This document shows, one piece after another, positions 50,351-58,708 of a stretch of DNA of 64,000 nucleotides (within the stretch, counting starts at the first letter, position 1; each line of letters starts with the position of its first letter). Origin of the DNA: Thermobifida alba. Its GTDB lineage: Bacteria > Actinomycetota > Actinomycetes > Streptosporangiales > Streptosporangiaceae. Made by a program: the position numbers and the translations under genes. Under the pieces are notes generated by a model that was not told where the DNA came from, did no database searches, and saw only the letters and a list, made by a program, of their open reading frames with translations. The stretch covers positions 1,116,001-1,180,000 of the forward strand of contig NZ_CP051627.1 of assembly GCF_023208015.1 (NCBI RefSeq), read 5' to 3'.

Positions 50351-51198
50351 GAGTGGTCGTACCATCCCTTGCCGCTCTTGCGACCCAGCTCGCCGGCCGC
50401 GGCCTTGCGGATCGACAGCTCCGGCGGGTGGAACTTCGGGTCGGCGGTGTCGGTGTGGATGTTGCGGGAGGCGTTGACGAACACGTCGATGCCGGTGAGG
50501 TCCATGGTCTCCAGCGGGCCCATGGCGTGGCCGAAGCCCAGGCGGCAGGCGGTGTCGATGTCCTCGGCGGTGGCCACCCCGCTCTCGACCAGCTTCACCG
50601 CCTCGACGCTGAGCGCCACGATCAGCCGGGTGGTGACGAACCCGGCGATGTCGCGGTTGACCACCACGCAGGTCTTGCCCAGGTCCTCGGCGAAGGCCGT
50701 GGCCCGGGCGAGGGTCTCGTCGCTGGTCTTGACGCCGCGCACGACCTCGCACAGCCGCATCATCGGCACCGGGGAGAAGAAGTGGGTGCCCACCACCCGC
50801 TCGGGGCGGGCGGTCACCGCGGCGATCCGGGTGATCGGCAGGGCGCTGGTGTTGGTGGCCAGCACCGTCTGCGGCCCGCAGATCCGGTCGAGGGTGCGGA
50901 ACACCTCCTGCTTGGCCTCCAGCTTCTCGATGATGGCCTCGACCACGATGTCGGCGCCGCGGGCCGCCGCCTCCAGGTCGGTGGTGGTGGTGATCCGCGC
51001 CAGGGCTTGGCCCACCTGCTCGGCGGTGACCTTCCCCTTCTTCTCCAGGCGCCGCAGCGACGACTCGATGTCGCCGAGGGCGCGGGTGAGCTGCTCCTCG
51101 TCGACGTCCTGGAGGGCGACGTCGTAGCCGGCCGCGGCGGCGACCTGGGCGATTCCGGAGCCCATCAGACCGGCTCCGACCACTGCAAGACTGGGCAC
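50347..51198 (-). CDS. 3-hydroxyacyl-CoA (3-hydroxybutyryl-CoA) dehydrogenase
   Basis: A 283-residue protein. 'SLAVVGAGLMGSGIAQVAAAAGYDVAL' is the NAD-binding fold and 'VGTHFFSPVPMMRLCEVVRG' carries the catalytic His. 'NRDIAGFVTTRLIVALSVEAVKLVESGVATAEDIDTACRLGFGHAMGPLETMDLTGID' is the dimer domain. It oxidises 3-hydroxyacyl-CoA to 3-oxoacyl-CoA in the cytosol. GTG start at 51198 with AAAGGA upstream. It follows the acyl-CoA dehydrogenase by 17 bp. Confidence 0.92.
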   Translation of the reverse strand: MPSLAVVGAGLMGSGIAQVAAAAGYDVALQDVDEEQLTRALGDIESSLRRLEKKGKVTAEQVGQALARITTTTDLEAAARGADIVVEAIIEKLEAKQEVFRTLDRICGPQTVLATNTSALPITRIAAVTARPERVVGTHFFSPVPMMRLCEVVRGVKTSDETLARATAFAEDLGKTCVVVNRDIAGFVTTRLIVALSVEAVKLVESGVATAEDIDTACRLGFGHAMGPLETMDLTGIDVFVNASRNIHTDTADPKFHPPELSIRKAAAGELGRKSGKGWYDHS

Positions 51199-51215
51199 GG
51201 GGGTTCCTTTCTGCG

Positions 51216-52421
51216 TCACTGGGGGCCGCGTGCGGCGGTGCGGCGGCGCACGGCCCGCTTGGCGATGGACATCCGGTGGACCTCGGAGGCCCCGTCGTAG
51301 ATGCGGAACGGGCGGACCTCCCGCAGGAACAGCGCGAGCGGAAGGTCGTGGGAGACGCCGAGGGCGCCGTGGAGCTGCACCGCGCGGTCCACGATCCGGC
51401 CCACCGCCTCGGCGACGAACGTCTTGGCGATCGAACTCTCCGCCGACGCCCGCTCGCCCCGGTCCATCAGCCACGCGGCGTGGGCGATCAGGGCGCGGGA
51501 GGCGGCCAGGTCGATCTCGTTGTCGGCGAGCATCTGCTGGGCCATGCCCAGGTCGGCGAGTCTGCTGCCGAACGCCTCGCGTTCGGCGGCGCGGTCCAGG
51601 GCCATGTCCTGGGCGCGCTGCGCCAGGCCCAGCCAGCGCATGCAGTGGGTGAGCCGGGCCGGCGCCAGCCGCACCTGGGCGTAGGCGAAGCCTCTGCCGA
51701 CCTCGCCCAGCACGGCCTCGGGCGGGACCCGGCAGTCGGTGAAGAGCACCTCGCAGTGGCCGCCCACGAAGCCCCGGTCGAGGCTGTCGATGTGCCGGAC
51801 GATGCGCATGCCGGGGTTGTCGGCGTCGATGAGGAACATCGTCGCCCCGGCGGGGCTGCCGGCGTGCTCGGGGGTGCGTGCCATGCAGATCGTCCAGGCC
51901 GCGCCGTCCGCGCCGGTGATGTACCACTTGCGGCCGTTGACCACCCAGGCCCCGCCGTCCCAGTGGGCCGAGGTCCGCAGCATGGACGGGTCCGAACCGG
52001 CGCCGGGGCTCGGCTCGGTCATCGCGAAGCAGGACCGGACCGCCCCGCCGGCCAGCGGGGCGAGGTACTTCTCCTGCTGTTCGGGGGTGGCCACCCGGTG
52101 CAGCAGGTGCATGTTGCCCTCGTCGGGCGCCGCGCAGTTGAGGGCGAGCGGACCGAGCAGGCTGTAGCCGGCCTCCGTGAGGACGACCGCCTGCTCGGAC
52201 ATCGACAGGCCCAGGCCCCCCCACCGCCGGGGCGCGGTGGGGGAGAGCAGCCCCGCGGAGGCGGCGGCTGCCTGGAGCCGGCGGCGCAGTTCCTCGGTCG
52301 GCTCCGCGCCGCTGTCGACCAGTTCCCGTTCGGCCGGGATCGCCTCGTCGCGGACGAAGTCGCGGACACGGTCGCGCAACTCGGCGAGACGGGGGTCGAG
52401 CACGGGGTCGAACACGGTCAT
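51216..52421 (-). CDS. Acyl-CoA dehydrogenase, ACAD10/11 (LvaC)-like
   Basis: A 401-residue ACAD-fold protein. 'CFAMTEPSPGAGSDPSMLRTSA', 'VNGRKWYITGADGAAWTICMART' and especially 'VRLAPARLTHCMRWLGLAQRAQDMA' follow human ACAD10/11 ('GRLGPGRIHHCMR...GLAERAL'). In that group and in LvaC the enzyme eliminates the 4-phosphate from 4-phosphoacyl-CoA to give a 2-enoyl-CoA. The kinase partner is three genes on. 'IYDGASEVHRMSIAKRAV' ends the fold. The ATG at 52421 overlaps the SDR stop by 4 bp. An ordinary alpha,beta-dehydrogenase cannot be excluded. Confidence 0.84.
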   Translation of the reverse strand: MTVFDPVLDPRLAELRDRVRDFVRDEAIPAERELVDSGAEPTEELRRRLQAAAASAGLLSPTAPRRWGGLGLSMSEQAVVLTEAGYSLLGPLALNCAAPDEGNMHLLHRVATPEQQEKYLAPLAGGAVRSCFAMTEPSPGAGSDPSMLRTSAHWDGGAWVVNGRKWYITGADGAAWTICMARTPEHAGSPAGATMFLIDADNPGMRIVRHIDSLDRGFVGGHCEVLFTDCRVPPEAVLGEVGRGFAYAQVRLAPARLTHCMRWLGLAQRAQDMALDRAAEREAFGSRLADLGMAQQMLADNEIDLAASRALIAHAAWLMDRGERASAESSIAKTFVAEAVGRIVDRAVQLHGALGVSHDLPLALFLREVRPFRIYDGASEVHRMSIAKRAVRRRTAARGPQ

Positions 52422-53194
52422 TGCGCGGTCCATCCGCCGTCGACCACGAGGAAGGAGCCGGTCATGTAGCTGCCCGCGTCGGAGGCGAGCAGCAGCAGTG
52501 CCCCCACCAGTTCGTCGGCGTCGCCGAGGCGGCGCATCGGGATGCTGGCCAGCGCGCTGGCCGAGGCCTTCTCGTCCGCCTCGATCGCCGCGGTCATGTC
52601 GGAGTGGATCAGTCCCGGCACCAGTGCGTTGACCCGGATGCCGCGCCGCAGGGTCCACTGCATCGCCAGGTCGCGGGTGATGCCGAGCAGTCCGGCCTTG
52701 GAGGCGCTGTAGGCGGACTGCGGGGCGTCGGTGGAGACCATGCCGAGCACCGACGACACGTTGATGATGGAGCCGCCGTGGCCCGCGGCGATGCACGCGC
52801 GGCCGAACGCCTGCGCCATCTGGTAGGCCCCGACCAGGTTGATCTGCAGGACCCGGGCGAATTCGGCGGGATCGTCCTTGTGGGAGGGGACGACCCGGCC
52901 CACACCGGCGTTGTTGACCAGCACGTCCGCCCCGCCGAGCTGGTCGCGGGCGGCGGCGACCAGGGCCTCGCAGTCGGCCGGGTCGGCCACGTCGGTGCGC
53001 ACCGCGACGCAGCGGCGGCCGAGCGCCTCGATCTTGCCCCGGGTCTCGTCCAGGAGCGAGGTGCGGCGGGCGCCGAGGGCGACGTCGGCGCCCGCCTCCG
53101 CGAGGGCGAGGGCGAAGGTGACCCCCAGGCCGGAGGAGGCGCCGGTCACGATCGCGACCCTGCCTTCGAGACTGAACCGGTCGAAGATGCTCAT
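52418..53194 (-). CDS. Short-chain dehydrogenase/reductase (candidate 4-oxoacyl-CoA reductase)
   Basis: A 258-residue classical SDR: 'AIVTGASSGLGVTFALALAEAGADVALGARR' (Arg pair suggests NADP), NNAG, 'IINVSSVLG', catalytic 'YSASK' and 'VNALVPGLIHSDM'. The start at 53194 (MSIFDRF) is used; the ATG at 53221 would overlap more of the CoA-transferase gene. Its place before the ACAD10/11-like enzyme and kinase fits reduction of a 4-keto- to 4-hydroxyacyl-CoA, as LvaD (an SDR) does in levulinate catabolism. That role is inferred from context only. Confidence 0.86.
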   Translation of the reverse strand: MSIFDRFSLEGRVAIVTGASSGLGVTFALALAEAGADVALGARRTSLLDETRGKIEALGRRCVAVRTDVADPADCEALVAAARDQLGGADVLVNNAGVGRVVPSHKDDPAEFARVLQINLVGAYQMAQAFGRACIAAGHGGSIINVSSVLGMVSTDAPQSAYSASKAGLLGITRDLAMQWTLRRGIRVNALVPGLIHSDMTAAIEADEKASASALASIPMRRLGDADELVGALLLLASDAGSYMTGSFLVVDGGWTAQ

Positions 53195-54042
53195 GACAGC
53201 CTCGCAGCAGCTCGGTTCCACTCGGCGTCGAGGATCCCCTTGAGGTAGGAGAGGCGCTCCCTGCCGGAGACGAAGTCGAACTTCACCGTTCCGAAGGGGT
53301 CGATCCGGTTGCGCAGCAGGTCGAGCTGCTCCTGGGTCGGTTCGGCGGTGGTGGGGACGTCGGCGGGCACCTCCAGTTCGAAGCCGGTGTTGTCGACGAC
53401 GGTCTGCACGTCGACCCCGGGGTGCACGCTCTCGATGCGGAACGGCCGGTCGTCGTCGTCCTTGACCAGCACGGCCAGGTTGGTGACGACGACGATGGGA
53501 CCGGGCTGCAGGCCGGCCTCCTCCCGGGAGCGGTCGCCGACCTTCCAGCGGGTGCCGGTCACGAACTGGACCTTGTCGACCAGGGTCCGCGGGTTGTGGT
53601 TGCCGAAGTAGGCGACCATCTTGCGGTACATCTTGATGACCTCGGCCGCGCCGGCGCCCCCGGGGAGGCGGACCTTGGGCGCGTCGAACGGTCCGATCGC
53701 CGACAGGTTGATCGCTCCGCTGCCGTCGAACTGGGCCGAGGAGACGGCCTCGACCCCGCCGTGGTTGGCCAGGTGGATGGAGTTGATCTCGGTCAGCATG
53801 CCCCAGCGGCAGACCGCGCCCTTGTAGGCGGAGGCCTCGGCGCCGGTGAAGGAGAGCTGGACCGGGGCCATGCCCACCGCGTCGAAGCCCACCAGGTAGG
53901 CGTCCTGGGCGTGGGTCAGTTTGGCCAGCATGTAGGAGGCGTAGGCCAGCGGGGTGAAGGACCCCATCACGGTGACGCCCTCGTTGTCGACCTCGGCCGC
54001 GACGCGGCAGGTCATGAGTTCGTGGATCTCGTAGTCGGTCAC
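53191..54042 (-). CDS. CoA-transferase family I, beta subunit (IpdB-like)
   Basis: A 283-residue subunit. 'EIHELMTCRVAAEVDNEGVTVMGSFTPLAYASYMLAKLTHA', 'SSAQFDGSGAINLSAIGPFDAPKVRLPGGAGAAE' and 'NHNPRTLVDKVQFVTGTRW' are visible. I do not see the SENG motif that carries the catalytic Glu in 3-oxoacid CoA-transferases. This fits the IpdAB group, which in mycobacteria hydrolyses a ring carbon bond of a steroid-derived CoA ester. GTG start at 54042 overlaps the alpha-subunit stop by 4 bp. The function is either CoA transfer or C-C hydrolysis. Confidence 0.83.
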   Translation of the reverse strand: MTDYEIHELMTCRVAAEVDNEGVTVMGSFTPLAYASYMLAKLTHAQDAYLVGFDAVGMAPVQLSFTGAEASAYKGAVCRWGMLTEINSIHLANHGGVEAVSSAQFDGSGAINLSAIGPFDAPKVRLPGGAGAAEVIKMYRKMVAYFGNHNPRTLVDKVQFVTGTRWKVGDRSREEAGLQPGPIVVVTNLAVLVKDDDDRPFRIESVHPGVDVQTVVDNTGFELEVPADVPTTAEPTQEQLDLLRNRIDPFGTVKFDFVSGRERLSYLKGILDAEWNRAAARLS

Positions 54043-54953
54043 GCCTGTGCTCCCTCGATGAGTTCGGCTGCGTCGACGAGGGCGCTGAGGACGCTGTCGC
54101 GGTCCTTCAGCACCCGGGCCCGGTAGCCCTCTTCGGTTTCCTCGCGGATCTGGGCGACGTACTCGGCGATCGCGGCGGGGTCGCTCGCGGCCGCGGCGTA
54201 GTCCATGAGCTCCCAGGCGTCCATGGCGTAGCGGGGGACGTGGGACGTGGGGTGGGCGCCGAAGGGGGCCTCGATGACCGCGTCGACGTAGTAGCCGGGG
54301 AGTTTGGTCATGTGCGCGTTGTCGACGATCACCTGCCGGTCGACGACCTCCTCGCAGGTGACGATCACCCGTTTGGCGGCCTTGGCCATCTCCACGTCGG
54401 GTCCGGAGGTGCCGTCCCACTGGGCGTTGCCCTCGGCGTCGGCGCGCAGGGCGTGCACGATCGCGACGTCGGGCTGCAGGGCGCGCACCGCGGTGAGCTG
54501 CTCACCGGTGAAGGGGCAGTGGGTGGTGGCGTAGATCTCGGGGTAGCGGCCCGGGATGTCGGAGCCGAAGGGGCCCCGGTAGGGCAGGTAGGGCATGCCG
54601 CGCCCCTGCGCCTCCAGGCCGATCAGCAGGCCCAGGCCGGTGTACTCGGTGAACGGCAGGCTGCCCGACTCGATGCCCTTGCGGACGTTGGGCGCCAGCC
54701 CGAAGGCTTCCAGGGTGACCATCGAGAAGGACAGGTGGCCCAGTGTTCCCGCCGCCGCCAGCAGGTCCATGTCGACCGAGCCGACGACGGTGATCGCGTG
54801 GATGCCGGTGCGTCCGGCCCGGATGAGCTGGCGCACCGCGGCCATCGGGTGGTTGGCGAACCAGCCGCCGCCGAAGGCGACGGACTCGCCGTCGCGGACG
54901 AGTTCTCCGAGGTTCTCCAGGGGGACGACCTTGCCGTTTGTTCTGCTGCTCAT
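54039..54953 (-). CDS. CoA-transferase family I, alpha subunit (IpdA-like)
   Basis: A 304-residue subunit. 'LVRDGESVAFGGGWFANHPMAAVRQLIRAGRTGIHAITVVGSVDMDLLAAAG' is the N-terminal CoA-transferase fold. 'PFTGEQLTAVRALQPDVAIVHALRADAEGNAQW' is the typical central strand-helix. It is the first gene of the seven-gene operon running to 48538, with an island operator 58 bp upstream. It forms a heteromer with the beta subunit. Substrate is unknown. Confidence 0.85.
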   Translation of the reverse strand: MSSRTNGKVVPLENLGELVRDGESVAFGGGWFANHPMAAVRQLIRAGRTGIHAITVVGSVDMDLLAAAGTLGHLSFSMVTLEAFGLAPNVRKGIESGSLPFTEYTGLGLLIGLEAQGRGMPYLPYRGPFGSDIPGRYPEIYATTHCPFTGEQLTAVRALQPDVAIVHALRADAEGNAQWDGTSGPDVEMAKAAKRVIVTCEEVVDRQVIVDNAHMTKLPGYYVDAVIEAPFGAHPTSHVPRYAMDAWELMDYAAAASDPAAIAEYVAQIREETEEGYRARVLKDRDSVLSALVDAAELIEGAQA

Positions 54954-55010
54954 GGTTGCACCACGGCTTCCTGCTTGAACACGCTTCCTCCGTGCACTGT
55001 CGAGATGAAT

Positions 55011-55027
55011 TTACCGTTAAACGTCAA
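55011..55027. promoter_or_regulatory. Island operator of the CoA-transferase operon
   Basis: TTACCGTTAAACGTCAA matches the consensus TTGACGTTGAACGTCAA at 14 of 17 positions. It lies 57 bp before the alpha-subunit start and just past the stop of the enoyl-CoA hydratase gene. Confidence 0.65.
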
Positions 55028-55053
55028 ACGTGTAAATGCCCCTCGGGAAGTCG

Positions 55054-55851
55054 TCACCGGTTCAGGCCGCGCAGCCCCTTGGCGGCCATGAAGTCGGAGA
55101 TCCCCTGCCACACCTCCTCCTGGCGGAGCATCACCTGGTCGGCCATGGCCTCGATGTCGGCGGCGCGCCTGGGGTCGAGGCGGGGGCCGCAGTCGACGGC
55201 GAGGGTGGCGAAGTAGGCCGAGGGCCAGGGAAGCCGCTCGACCGCGGCGGCGACGGCCTCCAGTTCCTCGGCCAGCCGGTCGTGCGGGACGACCCGGCTG
55301 ACGATGCCCGCGCGCAGCGCCTCCTCGGCGTCGACGATGCGGGAGGTGAGGATCATGTCCTTGGCGAAGGCCTCGCCGGTCGCCCGGGCCAGGCGGCTGG
55401 TGCCGCCGACGTCGGGAACGATCCCCATGCGCATCTGCGGCATGGCGAACACCGCCCGGTCGCTGGCGATGCGGATGTCGCAGGCCAGGGCCAGCTCCAG
55501 GCCGGCCCCGACGGCGGGGCCGTTGATCGCGGCGATGCTGGGCTGGGCGACGCGCTCGAAACGGTCCACGATCGTGGCCCAGCGCCGGATGAACGACGGG
55601 TAGCTGCCCCGCTCCACCTCCAGCGCGGCGCCGATCGCGGCGAAGTCCACGCCGGCGCAGAACGCGGGCCCGTTGCCGGTGAGGGTCACCACGCGCAGGT
55701 CGTCGCGGCGTTCGACGCCGGCCGTGACGCGGTCGAGGTCGTCCCAGACCTCGAAGGTGAGCGCGTTGCGTTCGTCGGGCCGGTCGAGCGCGATGTCGAG
55801 TCGGGAACCGGAGTCCGCGATCTGCAGGGTCTGCGGTGCGGCGGCGGTCAT
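55054..55851 (-). CDS. Enoyl-CoA hydratase/isomerase family protein
   Basis: A 265-residue crotonase. 'VVTLTGNGPAFCAGVDFAAIG' and 'AINGPAVGAGLELALACDIRIAS' build the oxyanion hole. 'FAMPQMRMGIVPDVGGTSRLARATG' has Gln-Met rather than the usual Glu after Pro, and Asp in 'VPDVGG' is kept, so isomerase or C-C-cleaving chemistry is possible. The ATG at 55851 follows GAAGGAGA. It is adjacent to IpdAB-like genes, as echA20 is in mycobacterial steroid clusters, but the sequence alone does not prove EchA20 function. Confidence 0.85.
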   Translation of the reverse strand: MTAAAPQTLQIADSGSRLDIALDRPDERNALTFEVWDDLDRVTAGVERRDDLRVVTLTGNGPAFCAGVDFAAIGAALEVERGSYPSFIRRWATIVDRFERVAQPSIAAINGPAVGAGLELALACDIRIASDRAVFAMPQMRMGIVPDVGGTSRLARATGEAFAKDMILTSRIVDAEEALRAGIVSRVVPHDRLAEELEAVAAAVERLPWPSAYFATLAVDCGPRLDPRRAADIEAMADQVMLRQEEVWQGISDFMAAKGLRGLNR

Positions 55852-55976
55852 GGTCGTCTCCTTCGGTGCGGGGGGCGGGACGCGTCCCGCGCTGTCGGGC
55901 GGGCGGGGTGCCGGGGCCTCCCGGTGCGTCCGTTGCCTCTCCGGGCTGTTGTCATCTCCCAACACAATATGCAAGA

Positions 55977-55993
55977 CTAACGTTCAACGTAAA
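55977..55993. promoter_or_regulatory. Island operator between hydratase and mutase operon
   Basis: CTAACGTTCAACGTAAA contains the perfect core ACGTTCAACGT (55980-55990). It is located between divergent starts at 55851 and 56005, only 12 bp before the GTPase gene, so repression there is likely. Confidence 0.65.
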
Positions 55994-56004
55994 GAAATAG
56001 TTCT

Positions 56005-57000
56005 GTGGAGATGTCCGTGGACGCTACGACCGACCAGGCCGAGCAGGTGGCGGCCGGAAGCGCACTGCACGCGGGACGGCTGATCACCCGGATCGAGAAC
56101 GGGCGGGCCGACGCGCGCGCAGTCCTGCGCTCGCTGGCGCCACACTGCGGAAAGGCCCAGCTCATCGGGGTCACCGGACCACCCGGAGCGGGCAAGAGCA
56201 CACTCGTCTCGGCACTCATCCGCGAACTGCGGGGCCGGGGCCGCACCGTCGGCGTGATCGCGGTCGACCCCTCCAGCCCGTTCAGCGGCGGCGCGCTGCT
56301 CGGCGACCGGGACCGGATGGTGGAGTCGTCCAGCGGGGACAGCGGGGTCTTCATCCGCTCCCTCGCCTCCAGAGGCGCTTCGGGAGGACTCGCCGCGGCC
56401 GTCAACGACGCGGTCGACGTGCTCGACGCGATGGGCAAGGACGTCGTCATCGTCGAGACCGTCGGCGTGGGCCAGGGGGAGTTCGACATCGCCGAGATCG
56501 CGCACACCGTCGTCCTGGTGTTCGTGCCCGGCTACGGCGACGCCCTGCAGGCGATGAAGGCCGGCATCACCGAGATCGCCGACGTCGTCGTGGTCAACAA
56601 GAGCGACAGCCCAGGCGCCGAGCAGACCTTCAAGGAGCTGGCCGCCCAGGGATTCGAGCGCACCGGCCCCGAGGGGACCCCGCCCTGGCCGGTCCCGGTG
56701 CTGCGAACCTCCGCCCTGCGCCACGACGGCATCGCCGAACTGGTCGACGCGGTGGACGAGCACCACCGCTTCACCGGGCGGACGGCGTGGCGCACCGCCC
56801 ACGAGCACGCCCGCCGACGGGCGCGGTTCATCGCCTTCGCCAACGACCGACTCCGCGAGGAACTGCTCGAAACCGCCGTCGACGAACGGAGCCTGACCGA
56901 TCCCTACGGGGCCGCCGAGGAGTTCGTCGCCGAGCTGGTCGACGCCCACCGCAGACTCACCGCCCACCGGGCAGCCGGAGCAGAAACGGAGCAGAAGTGA
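56005..57000 (+). CDS. MeaB/ArgK-like G-protein chaperone of a B12-dependent mutase
   Basis: A 331-residue G3E GTPase. Walker A is 'GVTGPPGAGKST' (Gly58-Thr66), the Mg site is 'VIAVDPSSPFSGGALLGDRDRM', Walker B is 'VVIVETVGVGQGEFDIAEI' and base recognition 'VVVNKSDSPG'. Such proteins load and protect adenosylcobalamin on acyl-CoA mutases. GTG at 56005 (ATG at 56011 possible). The stop overlaps the mutase large-subunit start by 4 bp. Confidence 0.9.
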   Translation: MEMSVDATTDQAEQVAAGSALHAGRLITRIENGRADARAVLRSLAPHCGKAQLIGVTGPPGAGKSTLVSALIRELRGRGRTVGVIAVDPSSPFSGGALLGDRDRMVESSSGDSGVFIRSLASRGASGGLAAAVNDAVDVLDAMGKDVVIVETVGVGQGEFDIAEIAHTVVLVFVPGYGDALQAMKAGITEIADVVVVNKSDSPGAEQTFKELAAQGFERTGPEGTPPWPVPVLRTSALRHDGIAELVDAVDEHHRFTGRTAWRTAHEHARRRARFIAFANDRLREELLETAVDERSLTDPYGAAEEFVAELVDAHRRLTAHRAAGAETEQK

Positions 57001-58664
57001 AGTTCGAACTCAGCGACAGGTTCGAGGCCGCCAAGGAGACCTGGGCCGCACGCCGGGCCCGGTACGCCGAGAGACTGCGTCCGGCCAAGACGCTGTCGGG
57101 CCTGCCGGTGAAGACCGTCTACACCCCGGAGGACCTCGCCGACAGCGACCTGGAGGAGATGCCGGGCGCCTACCCCTTCACCCGGGGCCTGCACCCCGAC
57201 GGCTACGCCCTGACGCCGTGGATGCAGCAGATGGTCTTCGGCTACGGGACCATCGAGGAGACCCGGCAGAAGATGGAGAAGATGGTCGCCGAGGGCATGG
57301 AGGGCTACTTCGGCCACAAGGTCTTCAACACCGTCTACGACATCCCCTGCATGTACGGCATCGACGCCGACCACCCCGAGGCCAAGGGCAACCTCGGCCA
57401 GTGCGGCGTCCACATGAGCACCGGCGACGACTACGACGAGCTGATCCGCGGCTGGGACCTGGAGACCACCAACTTCTCCATGATCACCGGCGACAACTGC
57501 CTGCCCGCGCTGGCGCTGCTCGCCGCCGCAGTGGAGCGGCGCGGCGAGCCCACCCACAAGATGCACGGCAACTCGATGAACTGGTACCCGCGCATCGCGG
57601 TCCAGGACATCCCCTCCTGGGAGCCCAGGTGGGGCTACGCCCTCATGATCGACCTGATCAAGTGGGCCAAGGACAACGCCCCGGCCTGGAACCCGGCCAA
57701 CATCTTCATGTACGGCCTCTCCGAGGCGGGCGCCACCCCGGTCCAGGAACTCGCCTACGGCCTGTCCTGGGGCAAGTCGATCATCGACGCGGGACTGGAG
57801 GCGGGCCTGGCTCCGGACGACTTCATCGGCCGCCTCTCCTTCCAGATCGGGTGCACCGTCAACCTGTTCGAGGAGGTCGCCAAGTTCCGTGCGCACCGCC
57901 GCATGTGGGCGAAGATCTGCAAGGAGGCCGGCGTCACCAAGCCCTCCAACATGCACGCCCGGGTGCACGTCCACACCAGCGGCTACGTGCTCACCCAGCA
58001 GCAGCTGATGAACAACAACGCGCGGATCACCCTGCAGGCCCTGGCCGCCGTCCTGGGCGGGGTGCAGTCCATCCACACCTGCTCCTACGACGAGGCCGTC
58101 GGCGTGCCGACCGAGGAGTCGCACCGCACCGCGCTGCGCACCCAGCAGATCCTCATGCTGGAGAGCGGCGTGCGCGACGTCGCCGACCCGCTGGGCGGCT
58201 CCTACTACGTCGAGAAGCTGACCGACGAGATGGAGGAGGCCGCCTGGGAGATCTACGAGGAGCTGGAGGCCTCGGGCGGCTACCTCAGGGGCATCGAGAC
58301 CGGGGAGATCAAACGCAGCATCGACAACGCCTCCTACGAGATGAAGAAGCGGATCAACAGCGGCGACCTGCCCGTGGTCGGCGTCAACCGCTACGTCTCG
58401 GAGCAGACGGAGAACTACGAGCCGTTCCGCATCGACGAGTCCATCGAGACCAAGGCCAGGGCCCGGCTGGAGGCCTACCGCGCCAAGCGTGACCAGGCCG
58501 CGGTGGACGAAGCGCTCGAAGGCGTCCGCGAGGCCTGCCAGGCGCTGAAGGACGGCACCGGCCCGCTCATGCCCGCGCTGGTGGAGGCGGCCCGCAGGGG
58601 GGCGACCAACGGCGAGATGATGGTGCCGATGCGCGAAGCGTTCGGCTGGTACGTCAGCGAGTGA
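56997..58664 (+). CDS. B12-dependent acyl-CoA mutase, large subunit, atypical active site
   Basis: A 555-residue catalytic subunit lacking the B12 domain, the size of IcmA, HcmA or PcmA. 'GAYPFTRGLHPDGYALTPWMQQMVFGYGTIEET' aligns with the MCM 'RPWTIRQYAGFST' region but is changed. Methylmalonyl-CoA mutase Gln197 aligns with His190, Arg207 is not matched, and His244 ('GYHMQEAG') is Gly240 ('MYGLSEAG') by eye. The C-terminal 'SIHTCSYDEAVGVPTEESHRTALRTQQIL' is conserved. It therefore probably rearranges something other than methylmalonyl- or isobutyryl-CoA. GTG start at 56997 after GGAGCAGAA. It is coupled to MeaB. Confidence 0.85.
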   Translation: MKFELSDRFEAAKETWAARRARYAERLRPAKTLSGLPVKTVYTPEDLADSDLEEMPGAYPFTRGLHPDGYALTPWMQQMVFGYGTIEETRQKMEKMVAEGMEGYFGHKVFNTVYDIPCMYGIDADHPEAKGNLGQCGVHMSTGDDYDELIRGWDLETTNFSMITGDNCLPALALLAAAVERRGEPTHKMHGNSMNWYPRIAVQDIPSWEPRWGYALMIDLIKWAKDNAPAWNPANIFMYGLSEAGATPVQELAYGLSWGKSIIDAGLEAGLAPDDFIGRLSFQIGCTVNLFEEVAKFRAHRRMWAKICKEAGVTKPSNMHARVHVHTSGYVLTQQQLMNNNARITLQALAAVLGGVQSIHTCSYDEAVGVPTEESHRTALRTQQILMLESGVRDVADPLGGSYYVEKLTDEMEEAAWEIYEELEASGGYLRGIETGEIKRSIDNASYEMKKRINSGDLPVVGVNRYVSEQTENYEPFRIDESIETKARARLEAYRAKRDQAAVDEALEGVREACQALKDGTGPLMPALVEAARRGATNGEMMVPMREAFGWYVSE

Positions 58665-58708
58665 GTCCCGCGGATCGGCCGATCCGCACACAGTACAAGG
58701 AGTGGACC

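Noticed and set aside
25305-55851. Calling the whole island a cholesterol-degradation cluster
   Set aside because: KSTD-like, OYE, IpdAB-like and crotonase genes fit, but HsaC-, KshA- and Kst-type ring enzymes and the KstR/KstR2 motifs are not visible, so a steroid is only one candidate substrate.
56005-57000. A cobalamin riboswitch upstream of the mutase operon
   Set aside because: Only about 150 bp separate the divergent starts, there is no conserved B12-box, and the visible signal is the palindromic operator at 55977.
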